From the IMG/VR virus record IMGVR_UViG_3300021407_000037, positions 1-25,843 of that record: a stretch of 25,843 nucleotides of DNA. One strand, given 5' to 3'. A model generated the notes under the pieces. That model did no database searches. It was not told the DNA's origin and worked only from the letters and a program-made list of their open reading frames with translations. A program made the position numbers and the translations under genes. Positions 13,824-20,563 of the stretch are shown here, piece after piece. Each line of letters opens with the position of its first letter. Position 1 is the first letter of the stretch. The stretch is from a virus.

Positions 13824-14270
13824 CTAGTTCGTCTGAAGAACGGCGTATTTCACGGCCGCGTTGCTGCAGGCCAGGTAGACGTTCTGCGTGCCTGACTGCA
13901 CCCAGCCGGTGAGGAACTTCATCTGGATCCCGGTGATGACGCCCGCAGCCACGGAGTAGGTGGTGAGCGATGTGTCGGTTCGACCGAGATTGTCGGCCAC
14001 GCTGGTGACCGTGAAGGTGTAGGTGCTGCCTCCGGTGTTGTCGACCAGCAAAACCTCGCGGCCGGTGGCGGCGAACGAGTTTCCGTTCGAGGCGTCGCAC
14101 GCGGTGAAGGTGATCGTGAGTTGGCCGGCCGTGACGGCCGCGTTGTTCTGCACCAGCACGACAGTGGTGAGCGGCGTCTGCGCGGCGAACGCGCTGAGGC
14201 TCGCAAAGGTGACCATCAGCGCAATGGCGATGATTCGGGTGAAGAGCGAAGGCTTATTTTTTTGCGACAT
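13824..14270 (-). CDS. Exported small beta protein, decoration-like
   Basis: 148 aa, ATG at 14270 with AAGGAG seven to eight bases ahead. Residues 1-29 form a Sec signal peptide (MSQKNKPSLFTRIIAIALMV to SAFA) with cleavage before Ala/Gln. The mature domain of about 118 residues contains TTVVLVQNNAAVTAGQLTIT, GREVLLVDNTGGSTYTFTV, TSVADNLGRTDTSLTTYSVA and a final GWVQSGTQNVYLACSNAAVK. The V-x-D-x-x-G-R-x-x-[DS]-[LI] step followed by a G-W-x-Q-S/D-G-x-x-Y-L ending is a pattern I know from small phage proteins near head-tail genes, thought to be decoration or minor structural proteins. Those relatives usually lack a signal peptide. Two cysteines could form one disulfide. Confidence 0.7.
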   Translation of the reverse strand: MSQKNKPSLFTRIIAIALMVTFASLSAFAAQTPLTTVVLVQNNAAVTAGQLTITFTACDASNGNSFAATGREVLLVDNTGGSTYTFTVTSVADNLGRTDTSLTTYSVAAGVITGIQMKFLTGWVQSGTQNVYLACSNAAVKYAVLQTN

Positions 14271-14283
14271 GGGTGAGTTCTCC

Positions 14284-15186
14284 TTAGCCGCGGGTAGCGG
14301 CCTTGATGTGAATTTTCCAGCGATAGAGCAGGCGCTGCAGGCGCGGGTTCTCCGAAATCGATCCGGAGACCGACAGCTCGCGGTTGTAGTAGCCCTCGGA
14401 AATCAGAGTGCGCATAGCCGAGCGCAGCGTGGCCGGCACTGCGGTGCCATCGTTGCCGTAGCCGGCGATGTAGTGAATGGAAACCGCGTTTGGAACGTAG
14501 AGCACGGGCGGCCAGCTCTGCCCCGGCATCGGGAAGATGCGGCCCGGGCAGGTGATGTTGTCGTAGAGGAAATCGCCCGCGGGCGCCAGGCCCTGATTCG
14601 TCCAGGTCAGCCCAGCGTCAGTGGTGGCGCCGTCCTCGGTAATACTCCATGCCGGCGTGGAGGCCCCGGAGCTGACCGTGCCATCTTCGTTGGCCTGAGT
14701 CTCATCCACTGCAGTTACTTCCTGCAGGTTGCCGTTTGAGTCCTGGATCTCGTCGCCGATCGCGAATTTTATATTCGGAGCCCAGGGCGCCGGCGCCGGC
14801 AGCAGCGAGAGAGTCTGAGTGGTGACGGAGTCGACATAGTCGATGCGCGTGACCTCGCGCAGCGGCGAGCGCAACAGCTTGAGCATCTGCGAGTAGTTCC
14901 ACAGAGTGGTCGAATACCGCGGCAGCGAATAGTAGCTGGGCGGGTAGGCCATCTGGCTCATCACGGAGTCGACGAAATAGGGGAAGCTGTCGAGCACCTG
15001 GTTGTAGCCCTTGTTCACCAGCGAGCGCCCGGTATAGCCCTCCACCTCTTCGCGAGCGGCCTGAATCAGTTCCGCGATGAACGTGTCGTCGGCCGTGACG
15101 CCGACCGGCACCTTCAGATGGTTCTTGACGTCGGCCAGCAGCAACGGCTCGGCCAGCGGCGCGATCTCTTCGGTTATATAAGCCAT
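14284..15186 (-). CDS. Head-tail connector (gp6-like / phiE125 gp8 family)
   Basis: 300 aa, ATG at 15186, ten bases after the stop of the repeat fibre gene. The N-terminus PLLLADVKNHLKVP, DDTFIAELIQAAREEVEGYT and GRSLVNKGYNQVLDSFPYF is the classic gp6-like connector opening: L-x-x-x-K-x-x-L-[RK], D-D-x-x-I-x-x-L-I-x-x-A-R-x-x-[VA]-E and T-x-[RK]. The C-terminus PATLRSAMRTLISEGYYNRE matches P-x-x-[LI]-[RK]-x-A-[ML]-x-x-L-[VI]. Together they form the ring attached to the portal. A middle insert, about residues 135-215 (GDEIQDSNGNLQEVTAVDET and onward), makes it longer than the usual 180-220 aa. It has no signal peptide although both neighbours do. Confidence 0.87.
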   Translation of the reverse strand: MAYITEEIAPLAEPLLLADVKNHLKVPVGVTADDTFIAELIQAAREEVEGYTGRSLVNKGYNQVLDSFPYFVDSVMSQMAYPPSYYSLPRYSTTLWNYSQMLKLLRSPLREVTRIDYVDSVTTQTLSLLPAPAPWAPNIKFAIGDEIQDSNGNLQEVTAVDETQANEDGTVSSGASTPAWSITEDGATTDAGLTWTNQGLAPAGDFLYDNITCPGRIFPMPGQSWPPVLYVPNAVSIHYIAGYGNDGTAVPATLRSAMRTLISEGYYNRELSVSGSISENPRLQRLLYRWKIHIKAATRG

Positions 15187-15196
15187 CAGTTAGAGC

Positions 15197-17272
15197 TCAC
15201 GGGATCGTGGTGACGACTTCGTTCGAATAGCCGCTCTGCTGCGCGCCGACGAACGCAGCCACGACGTAGTAGTAAGTTTGGCCGGCGATCGCCGTGGGAT
15301 CCTGAGCGGTCTGCGTGTTGGGGGCGAGCGTTTGAATCGCCGTGTAAGGACCGCCGCTGGTCTGCGACTGATAAACAATTTGCGAAGTCACGCCGACAGT
15401 TTCGGAGTGACGCCAGATCAGCCTGGCACCGCTTTGCGTCGCTGTCACCCGCAGCGCGTAGGGTGCCGCGACTCCAGCTTGCGTTGTGGTCTGGACGACA
15501 TTCGAGTAGGCGCTTTCGATCGTGCCGACCAGCGCGGTCACCGCGTAGAAATAAGTTTGTCCTGGAGCAACGGTGACGTCGGTGAAAGTTTGCGCCTGCG
15601 GCGAGAGCTCCGCGATCACGCTGAACCCGGAGCCGCCGTCGCGGTAGAGATTCTGCGACGTCACCAGCACGCTGGGCGAATAGCGCCAGACCAGGACGGA
15701 GGCGCCCGCTGTTTGCGTGACTCTTAGCCAGATTGGCGCTGCGGCGAACGGAGTGGTCGCCAGGGTCAGACTGTCGGGCGTGTTCAGCGCCTCGCCCAGA
15801 CTTACAAACGAGTTCTGCTGGCTGTGTGGCACCGCGGCCAGCGCGGCGCTGGTGCTCAGACTTTCGCTGAGTGGCTGGAACCAGGCTGTGTGCTCCGTCA
15901 GCGAATCGCTGAGGCTCAGCGTTTCGCCGAGCGCCTGTGCGTGCCCGTACTGTCGCGCGAGGGAATCGCTGGTGGTGAGATCTTCGGTGAGGTCGATCTG
16001 GGTGATGGAAGCCAGGCTCAGAGCCGCGCTGGTGCTCAGAGACTCGCTGAGTGTCTGGGACCAGGCCACCTGCCGCGCCAGCGAGTCGCTGGTCGTCAAG
16101 GTTTCGCTGAGCGCATAAACATGGCCATCCACTCGTGAGAGGTAATCGCTGGTGGTCAGGCTCTCGCTCGGTGACTGAACCCACCCGACCTGCCGCGCCA
16201 GCGAGTCGCCGGTGGTCAACGTTTCGCTGAGTGACTGGATCCAGGCAACCTTGCGCGCCAGCGAGTCGCTCGTGCTCAGGCTCTCGGTGAGTCCGACGTT
16301 TCCCTGGAAGTTGGTGGAGAGCGCATCGCTGGTGGTCAGACTTTCGCCGAGCGCTTGCGTCCAGCCGACCTGGCGCGTCAGCGAGTCGCTGGTCGTCAAC
16401 GTTTCGCTGAGCGACTCGGGCCAGCCCGCCTTGCGTGCAATCGAGTCGCTCGTGCTCAGACCCTCGATGAGGTTTGGGCCAAGCAATGCCGTCACGCTCA
16501 TCGAGTCGCTGGTAGTGAGTGATTCGCTGAGCGACTCGGGCCAGCCTGCCTGGCGCGCAATCGAGTCGCTCGTGTTCAGGCTTTCGGTGAGCCCGATATT
16601 CCCCTGGAAGTTGGTGGAGAGCGCATCGGCTGTGATGAGGCTTTCGCTGAGCGATTCCGGCCAGCCCGCCTGTCGCGCAATCGAGTCGCTCGTGCTCAGA
16701 GTTTCGCTGAGAACCTGCGCGTGAGAATACTGCCGCGCCAGGGAATCGTTGCTGCTCAGGCTCTCGCTCAACCCGGTCCCGTGCTGGGCATTGCTCGAGA
16801 GCGCGGCGCTTGTGCTCAACGTCTCGCTCGGCTGCCGAGAGCCGGCAAACTGCCGCACCAAATTGTCGCTGGTGGTGAGCGACTCGGAGAGAGACCCCAG
16901 ATACGTCAGAGGAATGTAGGCCGTGCCCTGGTTGGAGTTGCTGCTCTCTACTCCGTTGAGCTGCCAGACGGCCGTGGTCACGTAGTAGTACGTTTGCCCG
17001 CTGATCGCCGTGGCATCGGTGTAGGAAAGCCCGCTGACGCAGTCGGCGATCCGCGTGTACGGACCACCGCTCGCGACGCCGCGATAAACCCGATACCATA
17101 CGGGGCTGGAGCTGGAGGCTGTCCAGTTCAGCACCACCTCGTAAGGGTTCGTGGGTTCCGGCGCAACGGCGATGGAGTCGGTTGTGCACAGGTATTCCGA
17201 CGGCGCTGCGGATCCGCTTTGCGCGGCAGCCGAAGCGCCCAGCAGGGCAAAGATGAAGGCGACTCGCCACAC
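15197..17272 (-). CDS. Exported repeat fibre protein: FN3-like domains flanking nineteen 20-residue repeats
   Basis: 691 aa. GTG at 17272 begins a signal peptide (MWRVAFIFALLGASAAAQ) four bases after the stop of the upstream gene. Residues about 38-120 resemble a fibronectin type III domain (VVLNWTASSSSPVWYRVYRG, GQTYYYVTTAV). Residues 128-508 are about nineteen units, almost all exactly 20 residues, with consensus L-S-E-[ST]-L-[ST]-T-S-D-S-[LI]-A-R-Q-x-G-W-x-x-[SA]. Two more FN3-like domains (about 510-600 and 601-691) share the GQTY[FY]Y[AV]V[TA]A signature with the first. Such layouts suit a stiff extended shaft with binding ends on the cell surface or phage particle. Only two cysteines are present, both in the N-terminal domain. 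Whether it is a virion fibre or a host surface adhesin is not decided by sequence. Confidence 0.78.
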   Translation of the reverse strand: MWRVAFIFALLGASAAAQSGSAAPSEYLCTTDSIAVAPEPTNPYEVVLNWTASSSSPVWYRVYRGVASGGPYTRIADCVSGLSYTDATAISGQTYYYVTTAVWQLNGVESSNSNQGTAYIPLTYLGSLSESLTTSDNLVRQFAGSRQPSETLSTSAALSSNAQHGTGLSESLSSNDSLARQYSHAQVLSETLSTSDSIARQAGWPESLSESLITADALSTNFQGNIGLTESLNTSDSIARQAGWPESLSESLTTSDSMSVTALLGPNLIEGLSTSDSIARKAGWPESLSETLTTSDSLTRQVGWTQALGESLTTSDALSTNFQGNVGLTESLSTSDSLARKVAWIQSLSETLTTGDSLARQVGWVQSPSESLTTSDYLSRVDGHVYALSETLTTSDSLARQVAWSQTLSESLSTSAALSLASITQIDLTEDLTTSDSLARQYGHAQALGETLSLSDSLTEHTAWFQPLSESLSTSAALAAVPHSQQNSFVSLGEALNTPDSLTLATTPFAAAPIWLRVTQTAGASVLVWRYSPSVLVTSQNLYRDGGSGFSVIAELSPQAQTFTDVTVAPGQTYFYAVTALVGTIESAYSNVVQTTTQAGVAAPYALRVTATQSGARLIWRHSETVGVTSQIVYQSQTSGGPYTAIQTLAPNTQTAQDPTAIAGQTYYYVVAAFVGAQQSGYSNEVVTTIP
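15750..16891 (-). repeat. Tandem 60-bp coding repeats (about 19 units)
   Basis: The repeat core sits at an exact 60-base spacing through 16891-15800, with one longer unit near the 3' end. The most conserved part encodes S-E-[ST]-L-[ST]-T-S-D-S; the last six or so residues vary. A second level is visible: units at 16261 and 16561, and at 16321 and 16621, match each other better than their neighbours (both pairs include NFQGN[IV]G and A-L-S-T), pointing to a 300-bp, five-unit duplication. All units keep frame. Confidence 0.9.
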
Positions 17273-17275
17273 GCA

Positions 17276-17818
17276 CTAGATGGAGACGGTCCAGGTGATC
17301 GTGAGGGTGTCGGTGTTCGCCAGGTTGACCTGGGTGAAGGCGGCCTCAAACACCATGGTGCCCGAGCTGGAGGCATTGAACATGCCGGCCTTCTGCACCG
17401 ATTGCGAAGCGGTCGCTGTCCAAGTGTGGGCGAGCGTCCACGTGGAAGTGCCACTCGAGTGGGCATAGGTGCCTTGAGCCCGCGCGCAGCCGTTGGTGGT
17501 GATTTCGCTCGGCAGTGTGCAGCTCGAGGACCCTGCAGCGCAATCGCCGGCCGCGGGCGCCGTCGCGTCGTTGGTGAGAGCGATGTAGTTCACCGTAGCC
17601 GGCGGCGCGGAGGTGTTGCCCATTGCGCTTGCCTGCCAGTCGGCTCCGCCGGTGGTGCGCAGGTTGTGAATCTCGTTGTCGTAGAAGATCGTTCCATCCG
17701 CATGGCGCGCCACAATGTGGACGTTGACCTCGCGCGTGGGATGGACCTCGACTTGAGAAAAAGCGCTGGCGGCGACTAATAGCGCGACCAGCAGGCTGAG
17801 GAATTTGCGTGTTTTCAT
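17276..17818 (-). CDS. Exported phage protein of unknown function
   Basis: 180 aa, ATG at 17818 with AAAGGA five to six bases ahead. Residues 1-22 (MKTRKFLSLLVALLVAASAF then SQ) are a Sec signal peptide. The mature domain contains VNVHIVARHADGTIFYDNEI, NLRTTGGADWQASAMG, VNYIALTNDATAPAAGDC and, at the end, MVFEAAFTQVNLANTDTLTI. The order 'H/R-x-x-x-G-x-[VI]-x-D-x-E-x-x-N-L-[VR]-[TV]', then a T-x-[VIL]-x-Y-[IM]-A-[LV]-[GT]-x-[GD] strand, then F-x-x-[VA]-x-L-x-x-x-D-T-[LI]-x-[IV]-[TV]-W is one I know from phage structural proteins in head-tail regions of soil bacteria. Three cysteines. Its stop is directly followed by the GTG of the repeat fibre gene. Confidence 0.72.
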   Translation of the reverse strand: MKTRKFLSLLVALLVAASAFSQVEVHPTREVNVHIVARHADGTIFYDNEIHNLRTTGGADWQASAMGNTSAPPATVNYIALTNDATAPAAGDCAAGSSSCTLPSEITTNGCARAQGTYAHSSGTSTWTLAHTWTATASQSVQKAGMFNASSSGTMVFEAAFTQVNLANTDTLTITWTVSI

Positions 17819-17871
17819 AACTATCCTTTCGTGGTTTTCGAGGAACTCGGTGATTTTGAAAAGTCGGGGAT

Positions 17872-18081
17872 CTATGCGCGGCGTTTGCCGAACAGGGCCT
17901 TCTTTGCCGCCTGCTGCGCGGGCGCGACTGCGCGCTCGGAGATGGCCGCGACGGCCATCGATTCAACATCCTGCGGCTTCGCTTCTTCTGCGGTGCCGCC
18001 GGCGATCATGCGTTTGGCGACGTCGGGCACCATGTCGAGAACCTGGTGGGTGGCTTTGATGCGAACACGAATCATCTGCAT
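17872..18081 (-). CDS. Small hypothetical phage protein (69 aa)
   Basis: I take ATG at 18081 (MQMIRVRIKATHQVLDMVPD) because AAGGA lies seven bases ahead; the longer in-frame form from 18108 has no ribosome site and would start inside a candidate terminator. The protein is one strand (IRVRIKA), a helix (VAKRMIAGGTAEE), then an Ala-rich basic helix ending LFGKRRA. Short proteins with an x-[IV]-[RK]-[VI]-x strand and a '[VI]-x-x-[LM]-[IL]-x-x-G-x-A' helix often follow the capsid gene in HK97-like phages, but I cannot name a family. A 53-base gap follows before the next gene. Confidence 0.6.
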   Translation of the reverse strand: MQMIRVRIKATHQVLDMVPDVAKRMIAGGTAEEAKPQDVESMAVAAISERAVAPAQQAAKKALFGKRRA

Positions 18082-18101
18082 AGGGAAATCCTTTTGTCGC
18101 G

Positions 18102-18159
18102 AAAACAAAGCCTGCTGGCCGGGCCAATAAAGGAGCCGGTTCCACTTACCGCAGCAGGC
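18102..18159 (-). terminator. Possible weak terminator between the capsid-proximal genes
   Basis: GCCTGCTG (18159-18152 on the minus strand) pairs with CAGCAGGC (18117-18110), eight base pairs, with a 34-base loop that includes short self-complementary CCGG and GGCC segments. TTTGTTTTC follows. The long loop makes this weaker than the terminator after the capsid gene. It sits in the 67-base gap after the 185-aa gene and before the ribosome site of the 69-aa gene. Confidence 0.4.
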
Positions 18160-18175
18160 CTTTAAGTCAGCTGGT

Positions 18176-18733
18176 TTAGCTGATGGTGACGCCGCTCGAC
18201 TGCACCGGGATCCACTTGCCGTTCCGGGCGACGAAGGTGACGAAGCTACCTTGAGTGCCGTTGAACGTGGCCAGGTGATGCGACGGTGTGATCACGTTGG
18301 CACTCGCAGTCACGGTATGTGCGTGGCCACTGTTGTCGATGATCGTGATCTCGAGCCCGTCGTTGCCGCCGGCCGAAGGCGCGCCCGCGACTGGAGTTGC
18401 CAGCGTGGTTGCGTTGACGCCTGCAGTCTCGATGAAGCTGGTGCCGCAGATCGGCACGATAGTGGTCGTCGAGAGGCCGGGAGGCAGATTGAGCGAGCCG
18501 CCGCCGCCCGTGATGACGTCGGTGGTGCCGGTGAGAACTTCGAACTGGAAGGGCAGATTGCTGCTCTGCCCCACGACAGTGTCGTAGTCCGGCGAAAGCG
18601 GACCGACCATGGGGCCGGGGCTTTGCGCGGTGATGAACGTGCCGAAGAGGCCCGCAGCGGTCAGCGTGGCGACAACAGTCTTCCAGCCGAGCGCGTGCAG
18701 GAACAAGAGAGCGAAAAGCGCAGCGTGTGTCAT
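18176..18733 (-). CDS. Capsid-adjacent protein with membrane-like N-terminus, decoration candidate
   Basis: 185 aa. ATG at 18733 is chosen over the longer GTG form from 18793, which would run through the capsid terminator; GGAG lies upstream of 18733. It begins MTHAALFALLFLHALGWK and continues with a second hydrophobic stretch (TVVATLTAAGLFGTFI), so two membrane helices or a poor signal peptide. The rest is a beta-rich domain with LPFQFEVLTGTTDVITGGGG, GNDGLEITIIDNSGHAHTVT, HHLATFNGTQGSFVTFVARN and GKWIPVQSSGVTIS. Phage proteins placed straight after the major capsid are often head decoration proteins, and the 'D-x-x-G-H-A-H' and 'F-x-x-x-x-G-x-x-[VI]-x-F-V-x-x-N-G-K-W' elements fit a small beta barrel. 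The membrane part is unexplained. Confidence 0.65.
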   Translation of the reverse strand: MTHAALFALLFLHALGWKTVVATLTAAGLFGTFITAQSPGPMVGPLSPDYDTVVGQSSNLPFQFEVLTGTTDVITGGGGSLNLPPGLSTTTIVPICGTSFIETAGVNATTLATPVAGAPSAGGNDGLEITIIDNSGHAHTVTASANVITPSHHLATFNGTQGSFVTFVARNGKWIPVQSSGVTIS

Positions 18734-18772
18734 GGTGAGTTCTTCTCCTGAATCGGAATTTGTGGCGGGATC

Positions 18773-18805
18773 CGAAAAACCCGGCCGCCGCACGGGCGGC
18801 CGGGT
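18773..18805 (-). terminator. Strong intrinsic terminator after the major capsid gene
   Basis: On the minus strand ACCCGGCCGCC (18805-18795) pairs perfectly with GGCGGCCGGGT (18789-18779) around a five-base loop CGTGC, eleven base pairs with no mismatch. TTTTTCG follows. It begins 25 bases after the capsid stop codon. Stem, short loop and U-run are all ideal, so most transcripts through the capsid gene should end or be stabilised here. Confidence 0.88.
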
Positions 18806-18829
18806 CTTCTGGTTTCCGCGTTCTCGCTA

Positions 18830-20428
18830 CTAGCTGGTTGCCTGCTGCAGGTAGCAGATGGGGTGCGTGCCGGCGTCGAGCAACTGGCCGTCGGCGCGGC
18901 TGAAGCCGATGAGCGCCAGCTGACCGTAGTCGGCGAAGCGTTCACGCAGCGTGATGATGCCCAGCTCTTTGACGCGTCGAATCACGTATTTATCGAGCTG
19001 GCCGAAGAGCACCGTGTTCTGGTTCGTGGTTGCGGTGGCCGGAACCGGTGTCATGTCGTTGTTGATGTGGTACTCGTAGCTGTTGATCTGGTCCGGCTCA
19101 CTCGAAGCCATGCTCGGCTTCCACAGCGGACGACCGTATTTGTCGAGCAGGATCTTGATGCGCCGCAGGGTTTGATCGTGGAACATATAGGCGGCGCCGC
19201 GGCGGTAGAGCGGATCGACGGTGTGCTCGAGGTTGTCGAGATCCGCAGAGCCGATCGAAGTGCCGCCGGTTTCAGCTCCACCATCGTTGCCAGAAGCGCC
19301 GGCAGCGATCAGTGGAATTCCGTAGCCGTTGTTCGCGCCGGTCCACGGGGTGGTGGAAGGCGTGCCGCATGCCGCGATCACGGCTGTGACGATTCCGTTG
19401 GGCGCGTTGGTTCCCGTGCCCACCGTGAACTGGTTGTTGTAGATACGGCCGATGCGGATGGCGAGCTTCTTTTTGAGATAGCTCTCTATGTCGAAGGCCG
19501 AGTCCTGCATCAGTTCGAGCGAGATCTTCACCATCTTCGAGCTGAACTTCCAGGCGCCGAACAGCACCTGGCCGATGGTGACGTCTTTCTCGGTGACTTG
19601 CTGGCCTTCGCCCAGGAGCTCGCCCATGATCGTGGTGTCGTTGTCGGTCGGGTAGGGCAGTGGCTGGCCGGTGGCGGTGTCCATGATCTCTGAGGTCAGG
19701 AGCATGGGGCCGTAGTACTTCAGGGCTTCTTCGACGTCGTAGACGAAGCCCTTGGGCACGAAATAGCCGCCCAGAGTGAGTGAGCCGATGCCCATGTCAC
19801 GCTTTTCCTGGTCGTTGACTTCAGGGCCGCCCAGCAGGAAGCCGCGGAAGTCGGCGTGACGGCCGAAGACGATTTCGCGATCGTCGTTCGCAGCCCGCGC
19901 CGGGTCGCCGGTGGAGACGGCGCACAGGTAGCGCTTGAACGCCTCGAAGAAGCGTTGGTTGAGGCCTTCGATGGTGGAACGCACGTCGGAGTGAACAGCC
20001 TCGAGCGCCAGATTCTTGAACTGCAGCTGGCCCCCGCGCTTGCTCACTACAACGCCGTGGCGACGCAGAGCTGCGTCGTAGATGGCGATGTGGCTTGAGC
20101 GATCGCTGCCAGCTCCGGAGCCAGGCTGCCCGGAAGGCGGCCGCGTGCTCGAGCCCAGCTCGCGATCGAGGTTGCCCATGCGCAGTTCGCGCTCGTTGTC
20201 GGCGGTGATCTGGTCGCGTTCGGCGATCAGGCCGCAGATGCTGGTGGGCGCAGGTGCGTCCACGCTGTAGCCGTCGCCTCCGAAGTCGATCTTGTCGAAG
20301 GACGCGCGAGCCTCTTTGACTTCTTGCGTTGTGGTCTTTTTGTCGGCGATCTTTTTGCGGAACTCCTGCGCCTGTTCATTCAGCCGCTGCAGTTCCTGGC
20401 GGATCGCGCTCAGTCTGGATTGACTCAT
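18830..20428 (-). CDS. Major capsid protein, HK97 fold, with scaffolding delta domain
   Basis: 532 aa, ATG at 20428 with AAGGAAAA upstream. Residues 1-45 are a coiled coil (MSQSRLSAIRQELQRLNEQA onward), the start of the HK97-type delta domain that scaffolds the prohead and is removed by the neighbouring protease. From about residue 190 on, capsid features are seen: DFRGFLLGGPEVNDQEKRDM, GGYFVPKGFVYDVEEALKYY, the LLGEGQQVTEKDVTIGQVLF and KFSSKMVKISLELMQDS strands of the spine/A-domain region, YNNQFTVGTGTNAPNGIVTA, AYMFHDQTLRRIKILLDKYG and a final ALIGFSRADGQLLDAG. The order and length fit the Phage_capsid (PF05065) family. It is followed by the strongest terminator in the window. Confidence 0.93.
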   Translation of the reverse strand: MSQSRLSAIRQELQRLNEQAQEFRKKIADKKTTTQEVKEARASFDKIDFGGDGYSVDAPAPTSICGLIAERDQITADNERELRMGNLDRELGSSTRPPSGQPGSGAGSDRSSHIAIYDAALRRHGVVVSKRGGQLQFKNLALEAVHSDVRSTIEGLNQRFFEAFKRYLCAVSTGDPARAANDDREIVFGRHADFRGFLLGGPEVNDQEKRDMGIGSLTLGGYFVPKGFVYDVEEALKYYGPMLLTSEIMDTATGQPLPYPTDNDTTIMGELLGEGQQVTEKDVTIGQVLFGAWKFSSKMVKISLELMQDSAFDIESYLKKKLAIRIGRIYNNQFTVGTGTNAPNGIVTAVIAACGTPSTTPWTGANNGYGIPLIAAGASGNDGGAETGGTSIGSADLDNLEHTVDPLYRRGAAYMFHDQTLRRIKILLDKYGRPLWKPSMASSEPDQINSYEYHINNDMTPVPATATTNQNTVLFGQLDKYVIRRVKELGIITLRERFADYGQLALIGFSRADGQLLDAGTHPICYLQQATS

Positions 20429-20563
20429 CGGAATTTTCCTTGGTTGAATTCGGCCCGCCCTACCTCACCGAGGCAGGGTTGCGCGTTGCGGGGAGCCACG
20501 CTTCAGCTGTCACGCCGAGCCGCATCCGGCGCGTGTTCCCCGGCGGAACTTGAGTTGTGTTGG
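20429..20563 (-). other. Leader of the capsid gene with a stem-loop
   Basis: A 135-base gap between protease and capsid, large for this operon. On the minus strand CCTGCCTC-GGT-GAGGTAGG (20477-20459) forms an eight-base stem with one G-U pair, ending about 30 bases before the capsid start. Another short stem, CGCCG/CGGCG, lies upstream. I find no convincing promoter and only a 21-codon ORF without support. A role in capsid mRNA processing or stability is possible, since the far end of the same gene carries a strong hairpin. Confidence 0.4.

Noticed and set aside
15750-16891. CRISPR-like array
   Set aside because: The 60-base period is inside a coding frame, repeats and variable parts both encode protein, and no palindromic repeat or cas gene is present.
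15186-17276. 696-codon open frame overlapping the repeat fibre gene in another minus-strand frame
   Set aside because: It stays open because the 60-base repeats carry no stop in that frame either. It lacks a signal peptide, is Arg/His-rich and has no domain, while the chosen frame has signal peptide, FN3-like domains and regular repeats.
18734-18793. Longer form of the capsid-adjacent protein from GTG 18793
   Set aside because: It would translate through the terminator hairpin and has no ribosome site; ATG 18733 has GGAG upstream.
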